Source of the DNA: Flaveria trinervia
Taxonomy: Eukaryota; Streptophyta; Magnoliopsida; Asterales; Asteraceae
Reading direction: 5' to 3'
DNA length: 64,000 nucleotides
Assembly (NCBI GenBank): GCA_025506515.1
Contig: CM046453.1
Location: forward strand, 5,267,910 to 5,331,909
The notes beneath the pieces were generated by a model. It was not told the DNA's origin. It saw nothing but the letters and a program-made list of their open reading frames with translations, and ran no database searches. Positions 10,937-22,281 of this stretch are shown one piece after another. Both the position numbers and the translations under genes were made by a program. How positions within the stretch are numbered: the first letter of the stretch is position 1; each line of letters begins with the position of its first letter.

Positions 10937-13900
10937 TTAGCACCTTCTCATTATATTCGTGACATTTTCTCCGATCTCTGTTTTCGTCTGCTCTGATACA
11001 GGACCTTCACCAATGTACATGTCAAAGAAAGCTTCTGCACACAAGCATGTATTAAAATAATAATCCCATTCATTCAATACATGATATACGCGCCTAATAA
11101 ACATGCCTAACAAGAATAAACGGGTTAGGTCGGGTTGTGTAATGGGACAGATTTGTCCAAAATGAGTAATTTTAGAGTCGGATGAAACGGGCCGGATCAA
11201 GACCGAGCACTTATAAAGAGGAAAGAGATAAATACGATGAATGTTTAACATATAATTATTCAAAGAACCGTATAAACACCATTTTATGAACTCAGAAATG
11301 ATGCAAGTCAGAAAAAGTTACAAAAAGAAAGAAAAACCCTCAACAACATGAAGACGAGATTGTACGACTTACTGCATAAATCCTTGCTATGAACTGCACC
11401 AATCCGATTGCCTTCAACTGTATACATGTAAAATAAAGGGTAAAAATGGGTCTATCCAGGTTATGTTTGATTTTTAACGCCTAACAGGTCAAAAGGGTAA
11501 AATCAAAGAAAGTAGCTAAACAAAAAACGTGCAAAGGAGTCGCAAAGTTGTACAAAATGTATCTTTAATTGCTTGAAATTTCCCAAGTCATTTTATTTAG
11601 AATACTAGAACATTATTGAAATCATATAATTTTTGAATTCACGCCAATTATCTATGAAGACTACTGACAAAAGTTTTTTGGGTCAAACCCAACCGTCCAT
11701 AAAAAAATTTCCCGTTTTGACCAGCAATGTTGACAGTTAGCAGCTCTAATTAACAGAGATGAATATATGTTAAGCAGTTATGGTGAATAACTCACTCTCA
11801 GTAACAAGATGTCCGTCGGTCGTTCTTTGAAATTTTATCGTGGTTCCCTGAAGACAGCTAGCGTTAATAATCGTTCTGATGAAGCCAAGTAGAAATATGA
11901 AGCACAATTATACGAAAAAACAATGTATTACCGCTCGTATTGGAATATCATCTGAGAAAAGGGAGCTGAAAATTCTTAAGCAGTCATAATCAGTGTGTGG
12001 GTTCATCTGTAACACGGAAAAACGCCTTATGGCTAAGAACTATAAGTCTATAGTACAATGAAACTGAAAATGTCTAATTATGCTTCACCTTAACCAATCG
12101 GGCCTGAAGAGATTTCTCAAAAGCACTGCAAGAAATAATATTACAAATGCAAGAAAATCAATATGGTAACTTTCATATATAAATGGAAAATCATATGTGC
12201 CGCTAGCCGCACATATGATTTCCCCTAATGTAAAATGGGAGTTAACGATAAGGAAACAATAAATCAAATAGATAAACTTTTTCGTTTCATTATGTGATGG
12301 AAAATGAACTCACTCTCTAACTGTACTGATTTTAATCCCATTGCAGCTGACCACAAGCTTAACAGTCATGCTTATGTCCTCCCTGCACCGTCACATCAAA
12401 GACTTGACTTATAACAAAAGTCAAAGTACATATGCATTCTACAATCCACATAAACACGAGTTCACTTATTATTCAGCAAAAAACTAAGGACTAATATACG
12501 ATGAAAAACTTGATGCCATGTAGTATATCAGACTATACATATACATGACAATTGTAAATTGCGAGACACTAATATTTGGAAAGTTTATTTGACATACCTG
12601 AGAAGATCAGCAAAAAAGTTCTGATGCTTGTACACTTCATTCTCTGAAAGAGACGCGTATTTTGAACCCAACTTGTTACAAACATCGTAAGGATGAACAT
12701 CTATGGAAATTTAGTTAACAAGAGTTACAAACTGATTTAAAGTGGCTTCAAAGTGAGAACCACTTATTAAGAACTAAAAGAAGAACGTTATCGCCTTGAT
12801 CATGGAATGGACAAAAGCAGGGAACAGACATGATTGCTTCATGGCATGGAAGAGATGTAAGAGAGGGAGATCTCAACCATCGAGTAAAATATGATCCAAG
12901 GACTAAGAGATAGTTACTTAGGTTCTTAAGTAATTAATGGTTCTTATTTGAACTGCACTCGAGAAATTATAAGTTAAACTTCAAGTTAAATTTGAGTAAA
13001 ACTTACAAAAACCAAAAGCATAGACCTTCAATGATTTGATTTTGAGTATATTCATTGTTTTTGATCCAGTTCCAACAAGAACCTGAAACATAGACAGAGG
13101 TCGCTCATAACCCGTTACCAAGAAATTAAAAGATAATAACAACTAAATTAAAATGTTCAACCTCTGTATTTATTCTGGAATTATTCCCTCCAAAATTGCT
13201 ATCCAATACAGTTGGGAACTCGATACCAGTTCTTGATTCAACTCCACATGCAGAAAAATTAAAACTTCCATGATATAAATCATGACATCTTCTTTGCTCC
13301 GCATCACAAGGACTATGATTCATGGATCTCCCAACAACTGCATTGTCATTTTCATTTGAAACAGCAAGAAGATTCCTATATACGATACCAGAAACAAAAA
13401 AACAAAATACGTTATAAACAGTTATCGAGCGTTTTCTCATTTTACATCTAAATTAAAATAAAAGGCGAATAGAAAGCTCACATATTGTCAAGTGGTGACA
13501 CTAAATTACCAGCTAACAATATTGCAGGAATAAACTGAAGATCATTAGCCTTCCCCAGCAATTGTTTAAACGCACACCTCGAGAACTTTTTCAAAAATTC
13601 TGGAATCTCGAGTGCTTTTCTTCTATAACTAATAAAAAATCTTGGGAGATTATTCTTACTACTACAAACGTAATCGGGTTGGCCAGAAAACACATATCTT
13701 TTCGGGCTCTTATTTGAATTCGACCCACTAGCACACCAAAACAATACATTTCCAGTAAACTTTGAAATACAGCTAAAGGCTTCTTGAAGATCAAGACTCC
13801 TAGGGTTGCACCAGTGTCTAGAATCATAAGGTGAGTTGTCAACTAATGAACTAATATGGTACAAATATCGACTCGAGCAAAGGGATTCGATTGGAAGGAA

Positions 13901-13951
13901 CTTATGTCTTCCATCATCAAGATCCATAATAAACAAACTAAAGTTCTTCAC
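10937..13951 (-). CDS. FAP2: Chalcone-isomerase-fold fatty-acid-binding protein, FAP2 type
   Basis: Member of the plant CHI-like family that binds fatty acids in plastids and lacks chalcone isomerase activity. Ten exons: 13951-13482, 13375-13162, 13082-13007, 12700-12598, 12382-12314, 12125-12089, 12006-11932, 11847-11796, 11417-11373, 11034-10937. The sum is 1239 nt, 412 aa plus stop, with all phases agreeing, so this gene is intact. The C-terminal half carries the CHI fold: KLGSKYASLSENEV, NFFADLLREDISMTVKLVV, EKSLQARLVKMNPHTD, IKFQRTTDGHLVTEIEGNRI, then AFFDMYIGEGPVS. The long N-terminal half (about 250 aa) before the fold is the mark of FAP2 rather than FAP1 or FAP3. I use the first ATG of the frame; a second ATG eight codons on is possible. 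A leader intron (donor near 14201, acceptor near 14037) is likely. Name given by recognition. Confidence 0.9.
12188..12221. repeat. 13-bp perfect inverted repeat in FAP2 intron 5
   Basis: AAATCATATGTGC (12188-12200) and GCACATATGATTT (12209-12221) are separated by the 8-nt CGCTAGCC. Weaker pairing continues outward (GGTAACT near 12164 against AGTTAAC near 12240), so the whole may be a foldback MITE of about 90 bp. Confidence 0.65.
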
Positions 13952-14479
13952 AAATCTTGATTTTTTTGCCTATAATTCAAGAATTCAAAAGCCCATCACC
14001 GAAATATAGGAACAATTTCAAGAAATCAGAACCCCTGCAACAACATCAATCAGATTGTAAATATGCGTTCAACATTTGATGAATAATCAACACAGCATCA
14101 GCAATTTGCATCAAATTCGAAACATTATTTCAATGCAAACCCTCAAATTACGAAGCAAATAATGCACACCCAGTTTATCAATACGAAAGATAATAACGAA
14201 CCTGAAGTTATCGAGGAAAACAATGCGTCAAATTCAGATGTTTGATCACGCTTTCGTGTGTAAAAGGGTGGCTTTCGTAGGGTTTTTTCAACAAGAATCG
14301 AATATGCTTTTCGGCTACGAACGATGAATGAGAACTTTATTCAATGAATAAGTAATCAAATCGTTTGATCGTCGTTCGTTTTTTTGACAAAATAAATTAA
14401 TTAGAAAGGGAAAAAGGCTAAAAGTTTATCAAGATTTGGGGGTTTTTGTATGAATTTCTTCACGTTTTCCCCAACTAAA

Positions 14480-14724
14480 ATGGAATCGAACGAAGAAAGT
14501 TTCAGTAACGTGACATTGATTACTTAATATATAATTTTTATTATTTATTTGTTTAAATAAGTTGATTACTTAATACATTGATTACTTAATATATAATTAT
14601 TTATTCCTCATCAAACGTTATCGCGTCATTATACCTGACATGATAAAGTATGTGTATGTTTGTTAAATCAATTTCTTAATAAACTTTTGATTTGTTAATT
14701 TTTGAAATGTTAATAAATCAATAA
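14480..14724. other. AT-rich sequence upstream of FAP2
   Basis: No gene or element recognised. A short direct repeat (TTGATTACTTAATATATAATT, near 14515 and 14578) is present. Confidence 0.45.
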
Positions 14725-14860
14725 GTATGTTTGGGTAAATGGTTGAAAAATTAGTTTTAAAAGATTGAAAATTTGATTTTGAGAAGTTAAATAGAGTTGC
14801 TTCTCAAAAGTTACTTTTCAAAACTACCTTTTGAAAAAAAATAATCAATCCCAAACACCC
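14725..14860. mobile_element. Foldback MITE, about 130 bp
   Basis: TGTTTGGG (14728-14735) is mirrored by CCCAAACA (14850-14857). Nearer the centre ATTTTGAGAAG is mirrored by CTTCTCAAAA around a short loop, so most of the segment can fold on itself. The terminal motif resembles those of plant hAT-like MITEs. Target-site duplication not resolved. Confidence 0.55.
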
Positions 14861-14869
14861 TCTATATAT

Positions 14870-15320
14870 TACAATCGACCCGACTAATTTCCGAACTAAC
14901 TTTACGTCAATACGTAGAGTAACTTGAAATTATACCGTTGAACAAAAACGTTTAATATTTGATTAGACTTTTTTTCAAACAAAATTATTGTCGAAATATA
15001 GACTTATAATTGTTCTGATTGTTTCCGAACTAAATTTACGTCCAAACGTATAGTAAATGAAAACGTATTATATTGTCCCAACGCGTTTCCAAATAAACCA
15101 ATATCGAAACATATAACAACTCAAAGCGTACATAAAAATAAGCACGAAAACGTTGTATATTTGACTACTCATTTCTGAACAAATATTACGTCAAAACATT
15201 GATGTATGTCGAACCAGACCGTCTTAAAATGGATAGAGTTATGTTTGGAAAGATTTTATATTTGACCGGAGTCGTTTTTAATTATGTCTAAACGTAGAAA
15301 GACTTGAATTTATATTGGAT
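14870..15320. repeat. Degenerate direct repeats with TTTACGTC-AAACGTA motif
   Basis: Motifs of the kind TTTCCGAACTAA-TTTACGTC-AACGTA recur near 14890, 15030 and 15170, and related ACGTA/AACGT steps near 15085 and 15290. They look like old subrepeats of a decayed element. Unit length is irregular. Confidence 0.4.
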
Positions 15321-16689
15321 AGGGGTAAACTCGAAACTTTATAAACTTAAAGAAGTTAAAGTGATATTTTATAAAGTTTTTAAAAATAACAAGGGTTAAG
15401 AGTGCAAAGATTAGAATTAGAAGGGAAAAAGAACAATGAAAAACTCAACCAATCTTTCTTTTTAAGTTAATATATTTATCTATGCGAAGTTTGAACCCAT
15501 CTATTATAAGATCTTTTAAAATACGAAAAAGATATATTAAATAATTATGTAATAATGCCATGTTTTGTTTTTCTATAAAACATTATATATACTATAATTT
15601 TGAAATGTCGGTGTCTACAATTTACTTTTAGAGTTCTAGAAATTAACCGCTAAAGTTTTTATGATTTGCAAAATAGTCCTCCCCTACTTCTCTACCAAGT
15701 ATCAAGTTATCAACATCACCACCATCTCCTATCATTAATAAAGTATAGTTTATCCAATTTTCGTCCTCACGTACAAGTAGTTAAACATAATGTTTACATG
15801 TAAATTATTATTTTTTTGTATAGTTCAATTTATTTGAGTTTATAAAAGTTATTGGTTTCTTTTACGTTGATTTATGTTTATATTTACTAATATTTAGTTA
15901 CTTACATATTGTACCTTTAAACAGTTTCGTCTTTAGTTAACAAAAATAAAACATAATGTCATTTGATTTATGTTTAAATTTACCCGCGGTCTTAAATTCT
16001 AGTATAATATTAAAATGCTATGTCGGTAGCTACAGTGCTACGACACAATATTTTTTTATTTTTTACAAAGGCCTTATATGATATATATTACATATCTGAT
16101 ATTTAACACAATAGGCTACTAACACAACTGGTTTGTTCTCTTTATATCTACAAGAGGTTAGTGATTTTAGTCGACCACCCTCTTTTTTTACTTTTCTCCC
16201 CAATAGATCATGGGCAATAGCATCCCTTACAGCTTGAAGTCAACAATAATAATTTGTTGTGTAATAATCGTGTTTAATGAAATCATATTTCGAAAAAACA
16301 TTCAAATTAAATTATATAAATAAAATACTATTTATTTTATTAAAATTGATACATATGTTTTTGTTTCAATCATTGGTCGGTATATCACGTAGTTTACGTA
16401 TATATCTAACAAATGAACTATATTTTGTTTAACCATTAGTCAATACATGACATTAACATACTCTTACACTTAAAATTGTTATGAAATTTCGATACTCACA
16501 ACAAGTTGATTTCTTGCTCTTTTGCGCTTATATGGTTTTCATGGCATTACAAGAAGACCCCGTGGCAACATGCGGGGGTTCGATCCTAATTATATATTAA
16601 ATGGTCATTGCTGGATCACAAAATATAGATTAAATAATAGCAGTGTATTTAAAATATACTAATATGTTAGAAACAAAATATATTTTACA
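15321..16689. other. AT-rich intergenic sequence
   Basis: No gene or clear element ends seen. A short stretch near 16568 resembles a tRNA box B but stands alone. Confidence 0.45.
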
Positions 16690-17122
16690 CTAGCTTTAGT
16701 GAACCCGTGTATTACATGAGTTGAATAAATAAAATATTCAATAGAATAAATTTTATTAGTTATAAAACAATGATATCAATTTTTTTCAAAAATTAAACTT
16801 TTTTTGTTTTCACCCAAAAAATATATTAAACATTCTGTTTCAAAACAAAACATGTTAAAAAATATCATTTTTAAAATATTTTGTATTTAAAAAAAAGTAT
16901 GATATTTAAGGAAATTTTTTAATAAAAATTGTTTCTCTAGAAATAAACATTAAAAAGATATCTAATTCTTAATTTTACAAATAATTTTTAATCAAAAAAA
17001 AATTAAATAATATAATTAGTAATTAATAGAGTTATTTAATAGGAGAGAGAAGCATAAATATTTTGTTAAGAATGAATGTGGTGTTAACATGTGACATCAA
17101 TAGTTAACATTTTATTAGAATA
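16690..17122 (-). mobile_element. Non-autonomous Helitron relic A
   Basis: On the minus strand the segment ends with a hairpin (ACTCATGTAATACACGGGTT, slightly mismatched), about ten further bases, then CTAG: the Helitron 3' plan of hairpin plus CTRR. Its other end carries TTCTAATAAAATG, as in copy B. No Rep/Hel coding remains. Confidence 0.6.
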
Positions 17123-17540
17123 CTAGCTTTAGTAAACTCGTGTATTACACGGGTTGAATAAATAAAATATTGAAACAATAAATATATTAATAATTAAATA
17201 ATATTTTAAGATATAATATAACTGAAATTACGTATCAGAAATGACTATATAAATAATAAAATAGTGATATCACTTTTTAAAAATTTTCTTATTACAACTG
17301 CCAATTTTAATTATTTTTTTAAATAAATTAACTTATTAAAAATATCAATTTATTTAGAAATAAACTTAATAAATAGATTTTTTTCTTAATTATTATATAT
17401 TAAAATATATTGAATAATATTATTAATAATTAAGGTAATTATTTAATAGGAGAGAGATACGAGAAAAAGTTGGTGAGAAGGATTGTGGTCTTGACACGTG
17501 TCACCCATATTTACCATTTTATTAGAGTAGTAAGATAAGA
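17123..17540 (-). mobile_element. Non-autonomous Helitron relic B
   Basis: Same family as the preceding copy. On the minus strand it starts TCTTATCTTACTACTC, continues CTAATAAAATGG, and ends with the near-perfect hairpin AACCCGTGTAATACACGAGTT followed by TACTAAAG and CTAG. It abuts copy A head to tail, as if inserted at the 5' end of copy A. Confidence 0.65.
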
Positions 17541-17857
17541 TGTAGATTAGCAAACCGGCATCATAAAACATAATGTGATCGAGATTAATAATCTACAACA
17601 ATTTTGATAAGTATGTAACATAGTGTTTTTCTATAATATAATTGCAGGAGGTAGTCATCCATCTTTTCCAACTTTGAGATGATTAATTCATTTAAGTTTG
17701 TACCAACAACAACGAAGGAGTGGGATTCCTAGCCATTTAAAATTGAATATCGCATTCCACGTATAAACTAGACGTTTTTGTGGTTTAAGAAAATATTTAG
17801 AAAATTGAATATACATAAACTCCACTAAACAAGAGGTTGGAGGAAGACAAATACATA

Positions 17858-20000
17858 TGTCACATTCCGACGGAAGCGTGAGATGCTAATTTGGGTGTGA
17901 CTTGTTTGTACAGAACTCACTGATTATCAGAGCTTATCAGATAACATAACATAACAAATATACATAACTTAATTCATAAGATAATATTAAAGTTAGGATT
18001 ACATTAAATCATAACAGTCAAAATTTGATCTAATATAATCCTATTACAACATATTATCTAAACTGCTACATCTTCAGTAAAGATGGAAGTGCGCATCCAT
18101 CGATATGCTGAGATCATACATGTTAATAGTTAGATTAACACAAACTTTTCCTATGACTTCTTCCCAGTCGTTGTAAACATCAAAAGAAAACAAAATGTTG
18201 TTACTCATGATAATTTCTTGAAAAAGTATACTTAAAATAGTCAACATAAAATTGGTGAGTTCATAAGTTTATCTTAAACAAAATATTATTGATGCATCAT
18301 ATACAATCAAACCTTACTTAATATTCAGATCATCCATACTGTCATAACATAATTCATAAATCAGATAATATAGCATCACAACACTCATCCTGTTGGTGCA
18401 GGAAATATTTTTTAGGCAGCGCTACCTATATTATACAACGGTTCCACATCCGAATTAATGTTTGTAACATAAATGACAGTAGAACTCAAAAATTGCATCA
18501 ATTATAAAAATCAATAGTATGTTTTTTCCCTCAAAAGTTTATAAAAATCAAAATGAGGCTATGAATCTCACATTTACTCCACGAAATAACCTATAACAAA
18601 CATATTTATATTTTAGAACATAAATATTTTCTTTAAAATTTTCAGTACCTCAAATAATATCAAAATTGATACAATAAATAGGTGAAGAAATAAAACATAA
18701 CATACTCAGATTTCATATTTTAATTATTTACAGTTTATTTCTTATAATTTTTGGAATATTCAAATAAACTATTAAACTTACCTTTGTGTTTCTAAAAATT
18801 CTCAAAATTGGTCAGAATATTTAGCAATTTATTTATATCTTCTCAAAATTTTCCCATATCCTAAATCATAACATAGTCAATTTTTATGATTTTCATTATT
18901 TTACTAATATTTAGTAAAAATATCCGAATATGTTTAAAAACTCCTATTTTCATACAGAATATTCATTTCAGCTTCTCATATTTTCTGAAATTTTCTCATA
19001 ATTTATTGCAAAGTTACAGTATTTTTCCTGATTTTTATGTGGCAGAAAATTTAAAAATTCTTAACTTATTCATAACTTCAAGTTAGATCATGAAACTTTT
19101 TCTGTAAATCCTATAATTCATATGGGTTAACACATAATTTCTGAAACTTTATTCCAGGTTCAGTTCTTCCGGTATAAATTTTTTCTTCAAATACTAAAAT
19201 AATTTATATAAATTATTTTACTCATAGGAATGACATCAAAATTTGCAGAACTATTTTTCTTAATATTTTAAACATATCTCCAATATTTTTTCCCACAATC
19301 ATAATCTATAACATAATAAACTGAATTTAACAAGTTGTACCTAAATTTTTAACTCTTTGTTGATAATTTTCTTTATATAACTTTTGATTATCAAGATTTT
19401 CTTTATTTATTTCAGATTCTTAGAACCTTCTTACTGAATTTTTTAAATAAACTTGATATGTTTATAGGATTCATAAAGATCTTGAATGTTAAATCAAAAT
19501 GATTGGTCATATGTGTTTGTTTAACACATGTATAGTCTTTGAAATCTTAACTAGTTATGGTTTAAAGAATGAAAACTTTGATTTTAATAGAAGGAGAGGG
19601 TGATGATAGCTGATGTTGGCTTCTTCTTCGATTATCCAACTTGTGTGGGTGTCTTGAGCTTCCAAAGTTGTGATCTTCTTACAAAGGTTGGTTTGGAAGG
19701 TGATGATGTTTGATTGTGATGATGTTATAAGAGATGGTCTTATGGAGTCTCGGCCGATGCCATAAATGGCACTAATCATGAAGCTCCTCATAGCTTGGAT
19801 GAGTGAGCTAATCATAGGATCAATAGGTGTCATGCAAGGAAGCAAGTTTGGTGTCAAGTGTTGCTAGGTGTCGAGCAAAGGAGCCATTGAGTCATCATGT
19901 AATCATTACAAGGTTATCTAATGTTTAGGGTGTTTTAATCGGGTTGCTTAATCACCTAATGAACCGAGACTTGAACTTAAATGGTGTTTAGTTTTGAGGT
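17858..20000. mobile_element. Possible decayed LTR of a gypsy-type element
   Basis: The segment begins TGTCACATTCCGACGG, a start common for plant gypsy LTRs. It is AT-rich with no gene; minus-strand frames around 19555-19857 look accidental. I cannot find the matching CA end or a primer site, so the right limit is a guess. Confidence 0.3.
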
Positions 20001-20238
20001 TTTGGTGTGTAAGATTTATTTTAGTTTTGTTTTGATGTCAAGTTTCTTTGATGTTAATTTGTATTGTGGGGTTCGATTGGGTTGCGTTTTTGTATCATTT
20101 GATGAATGATAAAGTTGTAACATTTGATCACATAATGTTTGGTATCTAAAACTTATAAGTTTGGATACATGCATACGTAAAAGGTTGTGCATGCATGTGA
20201 CCATGCATACGTGCAACACATATATACACATAAACACA

Positions 20239-20263
20239 TAATATATATATATATATAATATAT

Positions 20264-20344
<81 letters not shown>
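20239..20344. repeat. (AT)n and (GT)n microsatellites
   Basis: An almost pure AT run (to 20320) passes directly into (GT)12 (20321-20344). The long open frames across it are made of Ile-Tyr and Thr-His dipeptides and are artefacts of the repeat. Confidence 0.95.
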
Positions 20345-20950
20345 ATATTTATCCAAGATGGGCATATGCATACGTAAGATATGTATGTAATCATGCATAC
20401 GTACAATTTTACATATATGTGCACATAAATATTCGTAATTTATATATATATATAAGAACACATAATAGAATTTATTCATAAATTAATTTTTGCCTAACCC
20501 TATTTTTAGGGTCGTCTCAACATATAAAACTGCCTAAATGTGATTTTATATGAGTTTCGAATATCTTTTGTTAAGAATAATCAAAAAATATAATACAGCC
20601 TGAATGCAGAAATTAACTTTGTTAAGCATAGCCAACAAAACATATAAACAACCTAAATGTGCCAAGAGTATTGGGATGAACCATTGGTTAGATTCAAAGC
20701 TGGGATGAACCGTGTATTTCTTTGAAGCTCTAGTACCAAACCGAGAGCGATATCTAGATAAAATAAAGGGAAATTATTTAAAATGTCATTTTTCTCATAA
20801 AAATTATTTAAAATGTTCTTTTAAAAAACTATCATCAAATTGTTCGTACTGGACAAGGCTTCAACGCCTATATGACACTGTGGGATAGTCATTTTCGCCT
20901 CTAGCTTTTTTTAGTAATTTTTTTATTAATTATTTTACATGGTCAAATGA

Positions 20951-21075
20951 CTCTATAGAAGGGTTAGACGCCTCTATAAAAGGGTTGGACTCCTCTATAG
21001 TATGGTTGGTCGTTTTTATAGTACGATCGACATCCTCTATAGTATGTTCGTGCGCCTCTATAGAAGGTTCAAAGG
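20951..21075 (+). repeat. 21-bp minisatellite, six units
   Basis: Units start at 20951, 20972, 20993, 21014, 21035 and 21056. The core is CTCTATAGAAGGGTTRGACGC with increasing divergence; the last unit is one base short. 21 bp is seven codons, but the flanks show no gene. Similar AAAATGT/ACATTTT words lie on both sides (near 20780 and 21090), in opposite orientation. Confidence 0.85.
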
Positions 21076-21089
21076 TGTTTTTTTATAAG

Positions 21090-22080
21090 AACATTTTAAA
21101 GATTGATTTTTTGAAAGGGACATTTTAAGAAAATTTGATTTCAAAAGAGACATTTTGAGTATTTTCTTAAAAATAAAATACAAATGATCAACCAGTCAAG
21201 ACAGTCTAGGTTTTAAGTATTTTTAAATTTACTTGAAAATTGCTCACTTCTATAAGAGGGAATGAACATCTTTTCTATCCATATACGAGATGCTATATTT
21301 TGTTAGAAGGATCTCTTACCATGTCATAAATGAAAACTGTGAAAATCATATGTTACATACATGCAACTTTGTGTTATCATTTATACAACTAGGGGTTACG
21401 TATATGTAACTCATATCAGTTACGTCTAAGTAACTTGTTTCGCCATCATTTTCTTTTGTTGAGGTTTAAATTTAAAAATATGTAATGACATAATATAATT
21501 GGGTTGGAGTTTACTTAAACGCACTTTAAACATTTTAAAAAATAAATAGTTTATAAATTGCGTGATTGGTTAAAAGTGATCTTTACGGTTTTCAATAATA
21601 AACACAGGTTTTATTTGTTCCGTCATCTTGCCTTGTTTTTGGTTAATTATCCTTCTATCAATATGATCATGACATTGAAAAAACAAAAATATATAACATT
21701 ACCCTAATATAATAGATTTTATCGATCTATTAAAGTTATAAACTTACTTGACTCGATCAATTGCTATAAGCTTATATTCTACAAATTAATACAACAAATT
21801 ATATACCGTTATTCCTACCCCTCCCATAACCTATAAATATTTAATATACGTGATATCTACCGACGTTACAAATGAGACAAACATGAAACATGCCCTATAG
21901 GCCTATATTATGGTTGTTCGATTAATATATAATTTGAGGCTAATGATCTAACATTTCCAAACACGAAAACAACTTTGTAGAGGATAACAAAAGAACATAA
22001 AACATCCTAAATGTGCTTTTATACAACTTCAGACGACTAAAAATAAATTTAAAAGGTTAAAAGAGACCTATAATCATTCA
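21090..22080. other. AT-rich sequence downstream of GPA1
   Basis: No gene recognised. It probably includes the GPA1 3' UTR at its right end. Confidence 0.45.
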
Positions 22081-22281
22081 TCCAACATTCAATTTTCACC
22101 AAGAAAGCTACATACAAGGAAGAAAATATATGTAAATAATAACCAACGAACCGCAGATGTAAAACCATATTCTTTAAACCTGTGAAATACCATACTGATT
22201 GTATTGCTCTTGTTGTCAAAAAAATTAATGAAGCTTTTACTGAATATCAACATTTGTAGCAAGCGAAACAGGTGATCATCG

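Noticed and set aside
16540..16600. Box-B-like GGGGGTTCGATCCT, possible tRNA or SINE
   Set aside because: No box A at the right distance and no cloverleaf; kept only as a chance match.
20146..20479. Overlapping minus-strand frames of 92 and 108 codons
   Set aside because: They read through (AT)n and (GT)n as Ile-Tyr and Thr-His dipeptides; a repeat artefact. The same holds for frames over 30380-30590 and 32285-32615.
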